Of a stretch of DNA of 24,962 nt, positions 12,972 through 18,617 are shown one piece after another. The stretch spans positions 1 through 24,962 of IMG/VR virus record IMGVR_UViG_3300042305_001027; one strand, given 5' to 3'. The stretch comes from a virus. The stretch's first letter is position 1. Each line of letters opens with the position of its first letter. Below the pieces are notes generated by a model. That model did no database searches, was not told the origin of the DNA, and worked only from the letters and a program-made list of their open reading frames with translations. The position numbers and the translations under genes were made by a program.

Positions 12972-13200
12972 TTGCTAATCGACACAGTGGCAGTTTCGGG
13001 AATGTTCTCGCCATATGTCGTAAGTAAGAATTCCCACCTAATCTTCGGGATGGTGTCAACGGTGCACACAACTAAATTAATGGCACGATCTGTTCACCAT
13101 CCCGACTTCCCGTCCATGGGACCGACTCATGGAGCTGCAGCACACGTACAGTAAATGAATGCACGGGCCCTGGTTACCTTTCTTTCCAGGGCCCGCTGCA
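12972..13200 (+). other. Structured, probably non-coding stretch
   Basis: Part of a 381-base gap between genes. It is visibly more GC-rich than its surroundings. CGGGATGGTG (13046-13055) pairs with CACCATCCCG (13095-13104), TCCATG pairs with a nearby CATGGA, and a strong hairpin closes it at 13161-13199. A 60-codon frame (12972-13154) opens with TTG but has no Shine-Dalgarno and an unlikely composition, so a structured RNA is the better guess. Confidence 0.4.
13161..13199 (+). terminator. Strong GC-rich hairpin
   Basis: CGGGCCCTGG (13164-13173) and CCAGGGCCCG (13186-13195) form a perfect 10-bp stem with a 12-base loop, extendable by three pairs past a bulge. No T-run follows, so it may be a terminator or a structural RNA end. 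Confidence 0.6.
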
Positions 13201-13255
13201 GGCCCGCCCCGCAAAACTCCGTTTGTCAAGTTACGACGATGTGATTTTGCCCACT
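13200..13255. promoter_or_regulatory. Second copy of the GC-rich/TTGTCAA/CRP-type block
   Basis: AGGCCCGCCCCGC, TTTGTCAAGTTACGAC and TGTGA-ttttgc-CCACT (13240-13255) repeat the order seen at 11871-11926. The palindrome is degenerate; centre 69.5 bases before a TAGACT at 13317-13322. Confidence 0.5.
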
Positions 13256-13316
13256 GAAAAATGTCCGAATTGCCCTAGTTTGCCAATCTAACTAGACATA
13301 GCCCACCTATGTGTGC

Positions 13317-13322
13317 TAGACT
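13317..13322 (+). promoter_or_regulatory. -10 box for the DUF932 gene
   Basis: TGTGCTAGACT gives TAGACT with an extended -10 like the TGTC promoters, but the sequence 16 bases before it is GCCCAC rather than TGTCRS. Confidence 0.5.
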
Positions 13323-13352
13323 TGATAAGTATCCAATAGAAAGGAAATAAAA

Positions 13353-14384
13353 ATGGCTACAAATCTCGCTCATAAGCAAGAAGTAGAAAACGGCGATGTG
13401 TCGTTTGCTCTTGTTGAATCCCGTTCAAATCCCGCTTGGCACTCTTTTGCCAATAAGGTTTTTGATTCAGAATCTGGAGATGTTTCAATCTCTGAAATTA
13501 TGGAGGGTGCTAAACTCTCTAATTGGAATGTTCGTCTTGAAGATGTTGCGCCACTTGCGCCTCATCACAATTTCATTACTGATTCATTCCTTGTTGTTCG
13601 TGATAACCCATACACCGCTGGCAATACCGATGTGTTGTCTGTTGTAGGCTCACGCTATAAAGTCGTTCAGAATGAAGAACTATTTTCATTCGCAGAAAAT
13701 CTACACGACGGAAATCCCGATGTGAAAGTTGATTCTGCTGGCTCTCTAAAGCAAGGTCGCATTGTCTATGGCTCTTGGGCGTTGCCTAATCAACTAGTCA
13801 TTGACCCTAAAGGCGTAGCAGATACAACAAAATTGTATCTAATCGTTTGGACATCACACGACGGCTCTGTTGCTGTTCAGGCAGCAATTACACCTGTTCG
13901 TGTTCGTTGCCAAAATACGCTAAACCTAGCGATGAAATCTGCTAAGCAATCTTTCAAGATTCGCCACACGCAGACCGCAGATGGAAAGATTCTCGCTGCT
14001 CGTGAGGCTCTTGGTCTATCTGTTGCTTATTTCGATGAGTTTTCTAAGCAGGCTAATGGTCTGTTTGAATCTCAAATCAACGATAAGCAATTCTCTGACC
14101 TTATCCGCAACCTTTACCCAAAGCCTGAAAAAGACGCTAAGGGTGCGCTAAAGAAGTGGGAAAATAAAGTCGTTCTAATTGACGAACTTTATCATAACTC
14201 ACCAACTAACGCTGGTATCAAAGGCACAAAGTGGGGTGCGCTAAATGCTCTAACTGAGCGTTTAGATTATTTCCGTTCTGCTCGCAAGGGTAATACGGAA
14301 TCTCTTTCCGCTTCTGCTTCAGGGTTTGACCCTGTTATCACCGCTGAGAAAAATAAAATTCTCAAAGCGGTTTTAGCAATCTAA
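13353..14384 (+). CDS. DUF932 (phage/plasmid-like) protein
   Basis: 343 residues, the usual length. Matches the DUF932/TIGR03299 pattern: PAWHSFANKVF near the start, WNVRLEDVAPL, SVVGSRYKVVQNEELFSFAE, then VRCQNTLNLAM and FKIRHT in the middle. The family is common in phages and plasmids, and its function is unknown; a DNA-metabolism role is often suggested. GAAAGGAAATAAA precedes the ATG. Monocistronic and closed by a strong terminator, the largest gene of the accessory region. Confidence 0.85.
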   Translation: MATNLAHKQEVENGDVSFALVESRSNPAWHSFANKVFDSESGDVSISEIMEGAKLSNWNVRLEDVAPLAPHHNFITDSFLVVRDNPYTAGNTDVLSVVGSRYKVVQNEELFSFAENLHDGNPDVKVDSAGSLKQGRIVYGSWALPNQLVIDPKGVADTTKLYLIVWTSHDGSVAVQAAITPVRVRCQNTLNLAMKSAKQSFKIRHTQTADGKILAAREALGLSVAYFDEFSKQANGLFESQINDKQFSDLIRNLYPKPEKDAKGALKKWENKVVLIDELYHNSPTNAGIKGTKWGALNALTERLDYFRSARKGNTESLSASASGFDPVITAEKNKILKAVLAI

Positions 14385-14398
14385 AAAATTGCTAACAC

Positions 14399-14430
14399 GG
14401 GGGCGCAGAAATGCGCCCCTGTTTTATTTT
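14399..14430 (+). terminator. Intrinsic terminator after the DUF932 gene
   Basis: GGGGCGCA (14400-14407), GAAA tetraloop, TGCGCCCC (14412-14419), then TGTTTTATTTTT. The clearest plus-strand terminator in the window. Confidence 0.9.
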
Positions 14431-14494
14431 TAGCTGATCGCATTTCGATTTGACAAAATCAGAAAAAAGGGGCGGGTCTGACTGTTTATTTTAT

Positions 14495-14533
14495 CATTAC
14501 GTACGTATATGAAAATGCCCTGGAATTTGCAGA
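14495..14533 (+). repeat. ATTACG..AAAATGCCCTGGAAT element
   Basis: CATTACGTACGTATATGAAAATGCCCTGGAATTTGCAGA; the same ordered parts occur at 16237-16270. Confidence 0.45.
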
Positions 14534-14534
14534 A

Positions 14535-14556
14535 TGTCAGTGCCGTGGTGTAGGAT
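14535..14556 (+). promoter_or_regulatory. TGTC-type promoter 13
   Basis: TGTCAG 14535-14540, ten bases, TAGGAT 14551-14556; no -35 box. Drives the whiB-like gene and followers. Confidence 0.7.
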
Positions 14557-14582
14557 AGTAGTAAAGGATAGAAAGGTAAATT

Positions 14583-14789
14583 ATGAGTTGGCAATTAGAA
14601 GCCAGTTGTAGCGCAGACCAACACGACTTGTTTTTCTCGCAGGCAAAAGGTAAAATGGATAGAGCAATACAAATTTGTGGTTCGTGCTCTGTAAAGGGTG
14701 AGTGTCTCAAGTTTGCTATTGATGAAAAAGTAGAGTTCGGTATATTCGGTGGTCTCACACCGCAAGAAAGGAAAAAGAAATGGCTGTAG
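14583..14789 (+). CDS. WhiB-family transcription factor
   Basis: 68 residues. Four cysteines at 9, 32, 35 and 41 (C-x22-C-x2-C-x5-C) would hold a 4Fe-4S cluster; GIFGG at 53-57 is the WhiB G[IV]xGG turn that contacts sigma region 4, and RKKKW at the end is the basic DNA-binding tail. WhiB proteins bind the principal sigma factor and alter promoter choice near -35. This phage member is short but complete. It sits behind a TGTC-type promoter, so it could regulate itself. GAAAGG supports the start. Confidence 0.9.
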   Translation: MSWQLEASCSADQHDLFFSQAKGKMDRAIQICGSCSVKGECLKFAIDEKVEFGIFGGLTPQERKKKWL

Positions 14790-15001
14790 AAATGTTCACA
14801 GATAGTCTTGGGGAACATATCATGGGAGCAATTCAGGTTGATATTGAAGAGCACCTGTTTGAACAATGGAATAACACTAACCTAGATGAGGGTGTAGAAT
14901 ATGCGGAATGGCAATTCTTACAATTTGCACCTGATAGTGTCAAACAATCTTATAATGAATACTATGGCTATACAGAGAAAGATGAGTATTACCTATGCTA
15001 G
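14780..15001 (+). CDS. Small acidic hypothetical protein
   Basis: 73 residues, acidic and Tyr-rich at the end (NEYYGYTEKDEYYLC); not recognised. AAGGAAAAAG before the ATG lies inside the whiB-like gene, with a 10-base overlap, so it is translationally linked to it. Confidence 0.65.
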   Translation: MAVEMFTDSLGEHIMGAIQVDIEEHLFEQWNNTNLDEGVEYAEWQFLQFAPDSVKQSYNEYYGYTEKDEYYLC

Positions 15002-15168
15002 GATATCAACAGGAAGACTTAGATAGGATGATTAATGCTGTTCATGATGCTAAGTTATTCTATCTTAGACACCCGTCCGATTTAATGGACAAGACTCAGC
15101 TCAGATCAGATCTAGAGGATACTGTTAGTTTTCTCCAGGGCTTATGGGCGGAGGGGTATTTTGACTAG
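14995..15168 (+). CDS. Small helical hypothetical protein
   Basis: 57 residues (MLGYQQEDLDRMINAVHDAK...), two helices with LRHPSDLMDKTQLRSDLEDT between. Overlaps the previous stop by 7 bases. Not recognised. Confidence 0.6.
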   Translation: MLGYQQEDLDRMINAVHDAKLFYLRHPSDLMDKTQLRSDLEDTVSFLQGLWAEGYFD

Positions 15169-15259
15169 ACATAAGCAGTGTAAGCAATGCTACAATGGTA
15201 AGTACTACTTTTACAATGGCAAAGACGAACTCGTTGCTATTCCGTGCCCGTTTTGTTAG
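15161..15259 (+). CDS. 32-residue zinc-ribbon microprotein
   Basis: Starts at a TTG with GGAGGGG a few bases upstream, overlapping the previous gene by 8 bases. QCKQCYNGKYYFYNG and the terminal PCPFC give two CxxC knuckles 17 residues apart, a complete zinc ribbon and little else. Confidence 0.58.
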   Translation: MTRHKQCKQCYNGKYYFYNGKDELVAIPCPFC

Positions 15260-15267
15260 GAGATAAT

Positions 15268-15369
15268 ATGAGTAAAGAGTTTAGAGAACTTGTTGGAAAA
15301 GGTGTCCTAGGATTTCTAGGAATAAGTGCCATAGTTATATTTATCCTGTATAAAATATTTGTGGCCTAA
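15268..15369 (+). CDS. 33-residue membrane protein
   Basis: Charged start (MSKEFRELVGK) then one transmembrane segment (VLGFLGISAIVIFILYKIF). TAGGAG precedes the ATG. End of the operon from promoter 13. Confidence 0.62.
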   Translation: MSKEFRELVGKGVLGFLGISAIVIFILYKIFVA

Positions 15370-15375
15370 ATCACA
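15360..15375. promoter_or_regulatory. CRP/GlxR-type palindrome
   Basis: TGTGG-cctaaa-TCACA, one mismatch, overlapping a stop codon. Centre 41.5 bases before the -10 at 15409. Confidence 0.6.
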
Positions 15376-15385
15376 CCTACCCTAA

Positions 15386-15414
15386 TTGAAATTGTCCGCC
15401 CCTACTGCTAGGAT
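15386..15414 (+). promoter_or_regulatory. TGTC-type promoter 14, leaderless
   Basis: TTGAAA 15386-15391, TGTCCG 15393-15398, ten bases, TAGGAT 15409-15414; spacer 17. Six bases then the ATG at 15421. It joins both promoter classes of this window. Confidence 0.72.
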
Positions 15415-15420
15415 AGATAT

Positions 15421-15618
15421 ATGAATAAATTACTAGAATATATGAATCTACATCTCATTAGTCTTATGCAAGACGCTGAGCAGGTAGAAGATGAAATGGA
15501 AAAACTCGACCCTGCCTCTAAGGATTGGGAGCATTTGGATATTGAGATGATTAGTCTTAATGGACAGATTATTGCTACCCGTCACCTAATGTCAGTAGCG
15601 AAGGGTATGATTGAATAA
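15421..15618 (+). CDS. Small helical hypothetical protein
   Basis: 65 residues: a Met/Leu-rich first helix, then a charged coiled-coil-like stretch (AEQVEDEMEKLDPASKDWEH) and a second helix. The ATG is exactly six bases after the -10, so probably leaderless. Overlaps the next start by one base. Confidence 0.62.
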   Translation: MNKLLEYMNLHLISLMQDAEQVEDEMEKLDPASKDWEHLDIEMISLNGQIIATRHLMSVAKGMIE

Positions 15619-15893
15619 TGATTGAATTAGAGACACTTGAACCACACCTACAACGTATGGTGGACCATGGCGTAAATGGTTTAGACATCATGCACGGGGA
15701 ACTCAAGAACCTCATGCTAGTTGCAGAAGCACAATTAGAGGAAGCCAAGCGTATTGAAGAAGAGAATGATTATTCAGACGCTATGGAATCTATGGAACGC
15801 AAATACTGGGAGGGTGTATCAGACGCATACACTAGCCTATACAAACTAACATATGACCTATCATTTGCGATTGGAGCACGTAATGAAGCCTGA
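15618..15893 (+). CDS. Helical hypothetical protein
   Basis: 91 residues, acidic, mostly helix (AEAQLEEAKRIEEENDYSDA). Not recognised. Coupled to neighbours by a TAATG overlap upstream and an 11-base overlap downstream. Confidence 0.63.
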   Translation: MIELETLEPHLQRMVDHGVNGLDIMHGELKNLMLVAEAQLEEAKRIEEENDYSDAMESMERKYWEGVSDAYTSLYKLTYDLSFAIGARNEA

Positions 15894-16185
15894 TGACAAA
15901 GACAAACTAAACCAATGCTTAGATATTCTGGATACAACAGACCTTGGATTGTCTCTGGTCTGGCTTTGGACATGGAGCACAATTAAAAACTTCATGGAAG
16001 ATGATGAATCATTTAAGATGAAATGTTCTGAGCAGGAAATGTGGGACAATCTTTGTGAGGCTGTTTCAGTAGGTCATGGATTCTCTTTAGAGTATGGAGC
16101 AGAACAACATCATGAAGACGTTATGGAATGGATGTTAAATCGTGACTATATGGTAGACACAATGTTTGAAGAAGACGAAGACTGA
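15883..16185 (+). CDS. Acidic hypothetical protein
   Basis: 100 residues from the ATG at 15883, with TTGGAG upstream; an in-frame ATG at 15853 lies deeper in the previous gene. Strongly acidic (net charge well below zero) with an EEDED end, and Trp/Met-rich. DNA mimicry is conceivable but unsupported. Followed by a UUCG hairpin. Confidence 0.63.
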   Translation: MKPDDKDKLNQCLDILDTTDLGLSLVWLWTWSTIKNFMEDDESFKMKCSEQEMWDNLCEAVSVGHGFSLEYGAEQHHEDVMEWMLNRDYMVDTMFEEDED

Positions 16186-16199
16186 TCTGATTTGACAAT

Positions 16200-16213
16200 C
16201 CCGCTTCGGCGGG
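16200..16213 (+). terminator. UUCG tetraloop hairpin
   Basis: CCCGC-TTCG-GCGGG right after an operon end, then more G/C. TTGACA lies just upstream (16192-16197). No T-run. Confidence 0.5.
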
Positions 16214-16236
16214 GCGGGTCTGTCTCAAAATTTGGA

Positions 16237-16278
16237 CATTACGTAGGATTTGAAAAATGCCCTGGAATCCTGTATGAT
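16237..16278 (+). promoter_or_regulatory. Promoter within an ATTACG element, leaderless
   Basis: CATTACGTAGGA at 16237, TTGAAA 16250-16255, AATGCCCTGGAATCCTG as a 17-base spacer, TATGAT 16273-16278. Six bases then the ATG at 16285. Confidence 0.62.
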
Positions 16279-16284
16279 TAAGAT

Positions 16285-16476
16285 ATGACTGAAACAACCC
16301 TGGAATATGTATTAACAAATAATGATAGATGTGATCGTTGCTCTGCCCAAGCTTTATTCTTATGCAAGGGTATTACGGGTGAACTAATGTTTTGCGGTCA
16401 CCATTTCAATTCAAATAAGGAATCATTAACTAACTGGGCTTACGAAATTATTGACGAGTCCTCCAAAATTTCTTGA
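16285..16476 (+). CDS. DUF7455-like zinc-binding protein
   Basis: 63 residues. RCDRCSAQALFLCKGITGEL and MFCGHHFNSN match the CDRCgAQA...LLFCGHH pattern of a small actinobacterial family (DUF7455 as I recall it). The C-x2-C and C-x-H-H ligands make one zinc site. Role unknown. Leaderless start; the next promoter overlaps its 3' end. Confidence 0.72.
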   Translation: MTETTLEYVLTNNDRCDRCSAQALFLCKGITGELMFCGHHFNSNKESLTNWAYEIIDESSKIS

Positions 16477-16507
16477 CAATCCGCCCTGTTTTTGCAATAA
16501 TTAATAT
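16473..16507 (+). promoter_or_regulatory. Promoter with leaderless start for the 16508 gene
   Basis: TTGACA 16473-16478, 17-base spacer, AATAAT 16496-16501, six bases, ATG at 16508. A near-consensus promoter overlapping the stop codon of the previous gene. Confidence 0.68.
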
Positions 16508-16651
16508 ATGGAACGAAAGGAGGGTCAAATGACAAAGCGTGAATATCTAGTTTCTCTTGGACAAAAAGTCGGAAAGCGTGGACGTTTTTCTAAAGAGCAA
16601 GTAGAATTGATTAGCAAGGCTGAAGCACAAGGCACAGTCTTTACCAAGTAA
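16508..16651 (+). CDS. Small Lsr2-tail-like DNA-binding protein
   Basis: 47 residues from the leaderless ATG at 16508, or 40 from the in-frame ATG at 16529, which has AAAGGAGG upstream. TKREYLVSLGQKVGKRGRFS resembles the C-terminal DNA-binding domain of Lsr2, where an RGR-type loop enters the minor groove of AT-rich DNA; here the loop is KRGRF. The Lsr2 dimerisation domain is absent, so it could act as a stand-alone or competing binder. The resemblance is by eye. Confidence 0.5.
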   Translation: MERKEGQMTKREYLVSLGQKVGKRGRFSKEQVELISKAEAQGTVFTK

Positions 16652-16678
16652 ATCGGCAACTAAAGAAAGGTTACCCCC

Positions 16679-17458
16679 ATGCCAAATTGGTGTTACAACA
16701 CATTGACAATCCAAGGCCCTAAGTCTGAGATTGACTATATCAAAGATAAACTAAATACTCCATTTACCGTTCTTCATGATTCTTGGAATCGTGAGACTAT
16801 GCAGATGGAAGTAAAAGAAACTCATTACTCTGCCCCTGTCTTCGCATTCTGGAATATCCATTCCCCATTGGAAGACGGTATCACAATGGAAGAGTATGTT
16901 CAGCAACCATCTCGCCTAGGCATTGATACAAATGACCCTGAGTGGTTTGCTAAAGAAGTCAAGCATGCAATGACTCAAAAAGACTGGTATAACTGGAACA
17001 CAACCCATTGGGGAACTAAGTGGGATGTGGCCGTGCAAGATAACGACGAGTATCCTGACACCGAACTGTTAGAGCACACATCTAATGGTGAGGACCAATG
17101 GCTGGTATATAAGTACAATACTGCGTGGTCTCCTGCCGTATCAGTATTGGTTACCCTGTCTAACATGGTTCCTAACTCCTTACTTACTCTCTCATTTGAA
17201 GAAGAGACAGGTTGGGGCGGAGAGTATGAAATTCTTCGTGGCAATGTAACGGAACTTGAAGAGTACGATAACAAATGTCGTGACTGTGATGAGATAAATA
17301 CATTAGAGTACTGCGACAATGACTGTGGAGAAATCTGCAATGCATGTCATTATATGGGTGAGGCAGACCTAGAGTTAGTTGCTGAATGCGAGGAGCATAA
17401 GCAGTACCTGACTGAAGAATTTGTTCCTGAGTATCGTCGGGACAAAATCAATGTTTGA
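16679..17458 (+). CDS. YubB-ferredoxin-like (DUF1281) protein with zinc ribbon
   Basis: 259 residues. MPNWCYNTLTIQGPKSEIDY is the signature start of DUF1281/YubB ferredoxin-like proteins; the WNTTHWGTKWD and FEEETGWGGEYE segments fit the same family. The last 60 residues add a Cys-rich tail (NKCRDCDE, YCDNDCGEICNACH), probably a zinc ribbon, a fusion not typical of plasmid members. Function of the family is unknown. AAAGAAAGG precedes the ATG. Overlaps the next gene by 8 bases. Confidence 0.8.
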   Translation: MPNWCYNTLTIQGPKSEIDYIKDKLNTPFTVLHDSWNRETMQMEVKETHYSAPVFAFWNIHSPLEDGITMEEYVQQPSRLGIDTNDPEWFAKEVKHAMTQKDWYNWNTTHWGTKWDVAVQDNDEYPDTELLEHTSNGEDQWLVYKYNTAWSPAVSVLVTLSNMVPNSLLTLSFEEETGWGGEYEILRGNVTELEEYDNKCRDCDEINTLEYCDNDCGEICNACHYMGEADLELVAECEEHKQYLTEEFVPEYRRDKINV

Positions 17459-18104
17459 CCCAGCATATACATCAACCAAGCACACATTTGTCTGCGACCC
17501 AGACGAATGTGATACCTTGGTGGAGATAACTACTAGTGATCGTTTTGGCTTTCCTTCTGGGGTAGTCCAAATGAAGTGCCCCTGTGGTAGACAGATGTCA
17601 CTGGTCTCTAGTACAATTGAAGATAACCCAACTATAGAAAGGCAACAACCCATGGAAACAACAAATCAGGTCCCCATGACCTATGATGCAAACGTTCTTG
17701 TCACGTACAAGAAGATTGAAAATGGCGAGACAACTTATCCTACCCTTAAGGTAAATGACCTTGAATGGACTCTGGAGCAGGCCCGCCGTACAACAGACCG
17801 TTTAAATAATCTGCAGTCTCAGGTTAATAAAGTAATTGACTGTCTGACTGAAGACCACTGGTTTAATCCTAACACTGAACTATCAGATGTTCTCGTGGAG
17901 CTCTGCGATATCCTTGGCCACAACCCTGTAAAGACTGTAACGTTTGAAGCAAGCATTACAGTTCGTGGTGAAGTCGAGGTCCCATTGGCTGAATTCGAGG
18001 ACTTTGATATTGACTCTCATATCTCTGAGAATCTAACTATTGACTCATATGATGGTAACACAGTTATTGATACATATGACGTTGACTATGTAACTGAGCG
18101 ATAA
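17451..18104 (+). CDS. Hypothetical protein with N-terminal Cys motif
   Basis: 217 residues from the ATG at 17451, which overlaps the previous stop. Residues about 15-50 hold a metal-type motif (VCDPDECDTL, MKCPCGRQM). A second in-frame start with GAAAGG upstream lies at 17652, after a linker, so a shorter product without the Cys domain is possible. The C-terminal 150 residues are acidic with a helical middle (EQARRTTDRLNNLQSQVNKV). Not recognised. Followed by a GC-rich hairpin. Confidence 0.68.
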   Translation: MFDPAYTSTKHTFVCDPDECDTLVEITTSDRFGFPSGVVQMKCPCGRQMSLVSSTIEDNPTIERQQPMETTNQVPMTYDANVLVTYKKIENGETTYPTLKVNDLEWTLEQARRTTDRLNNLQSQVNKVIDCLTEDHWFNPNTELSDVLVELCDILGHNPVKTVTFEASITVRGEVEVPLAEFEDFDIDSHISENLTIDSYDGNTVIDTYDVDYVTER

Positions 18105-18117
18105 CATGGGGATGAGT

Positions 18118-18144
18118 GGGGGAGGCTACTTGCCTGCCTCCCCC
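18118..18144 (+). terminator. GC-rich hairpin after the 17451 gene
   Basis: GGGGGAGGC (18118-18126) and GCCTCCCCC (18136-18144) with a 9-base loop; CTCTTATGTT follows, a poor T-run. Closely resembles the hairpin at 12713-12737. Confidence 0.6.
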
Positions 18145-18159
18145 CTCTTATGTTACAAT
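18130..18159 (+). promoter_or_regulatory. Promoter for the 18182 gene
   Basis: TTGCCT 18130-18135 in the hairpin loop, 18-base spacer, TACAAT 18154-18159, then GAGGAAAGG. Confidence 0.55.
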
Positions 18160-18181
18160 CGAATGAGGAAAGGTGTGGATA

Positions 18182-18478
18182 ATGGCAATAGGCGATAAAG
18201 ATATTGACGAAGGTAAATTGGCTGGCATCATAGAAGACTACTTGTCTGATGTCCGCTTTAGCAAACTCAACTTTGCTTGGCATATGGGGAACAAGTCCCC
18301 ACGTATTCAAGAAGAGTTTTGGGAAACGTTGTGGGCATTTATTCAGGAGATGTCTGAGTATTACAGGCGAGGCATGGTGGATACAAAACACTTTGCGGTA
18401 GCCAAAATGTGTCATGAGATTAGGGCTCACGTAGAAGGCGAAACGTGGGTAGATAATCAGATGACGCTGGAATTGTAA
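18182..18478 (+). CDS. Hypothetical protein
   Basis: 98 residues from the ATG at 18182; GAGGAAAGG upstream favours it over the GTG at 18173. Helical, Trp-rich (FWETLWAFIQEMSEYYRRGM); not recognised. Its stop codon overlaps the next -35 box. Confidence 0.65.
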   Translation: MAIGDKDIDEGKLAGIIEDYLSDVRFSKLNFAWHMGNKSPRIQEEFWETLWAFIQEMSEYYRRGMVDTKHFAVAKMCHEIRAHVEGETWVDNQMTLEL

Positions 18479-18501
18479 TCTGCCCTGGTTTTTGGTATAA
18501 T
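18473..18501 (+). promoter_or_regulatory. Near-consensus promoter
   Basis: TTGTAA 18473-18478, 17-base spacer, TATAAT 18496-18501. The best -10 in the window, in front of only a 32-codon frame. Confidence 0.65.
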
Positions 18502-18515
18502 AGATAGGATCATAA

Positions 18516-18614
18516 ATGATTAACAGATGGTGCAGCTATCAGGTGCCGACCAAGTTGTTAAATAAAGCCCGTCCTGGGGGTGTTGACGGAACAGCAGCCA
18601 TCTGCTATATTTAA
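18516..18614 (+). CDS. Possible 32-residue peptide or small RNA
   Basis: MINRWCSYQVPTKLLNKARP...; AGGA six bases before the ATG is a weak Shine-Dalgarno and partly upstream of the expected transcript start. The peptide is not recognised. Since the promoter is strong and the frame short, a non-coding transcript is equally likely. Confidence 0.35.
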   Translation: MINRWCSYQVPTKLLNKARPGGVDGTAAICYI

Positions 18615-18617
18615 TAT
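18583..18617 (+). promoter_or_regulatory. Promoter with leaderless start for the 18618 gene
   Basis: TTGACG 18583-18588, 17-base spacer, TATATT 18606-18611, six bases, ATG at 18618. Confidence 0.68.

Noticed and set aside
12972-13154. 60-codon frame opening with TTG
   Set aside because: No ribosome site, odd composition, and the sequence folds into stems; treated as a structured non-coding stretch.
14537-14866. 109-codon minus-strand frame
   Set aside because: It is the complement of the whiB-like gene and its promoter.
16975-17340. Minus-strand frame within the YubB-ferredoxin gene
   Set aside because: Ser-rich shadow of a well-supported gene.
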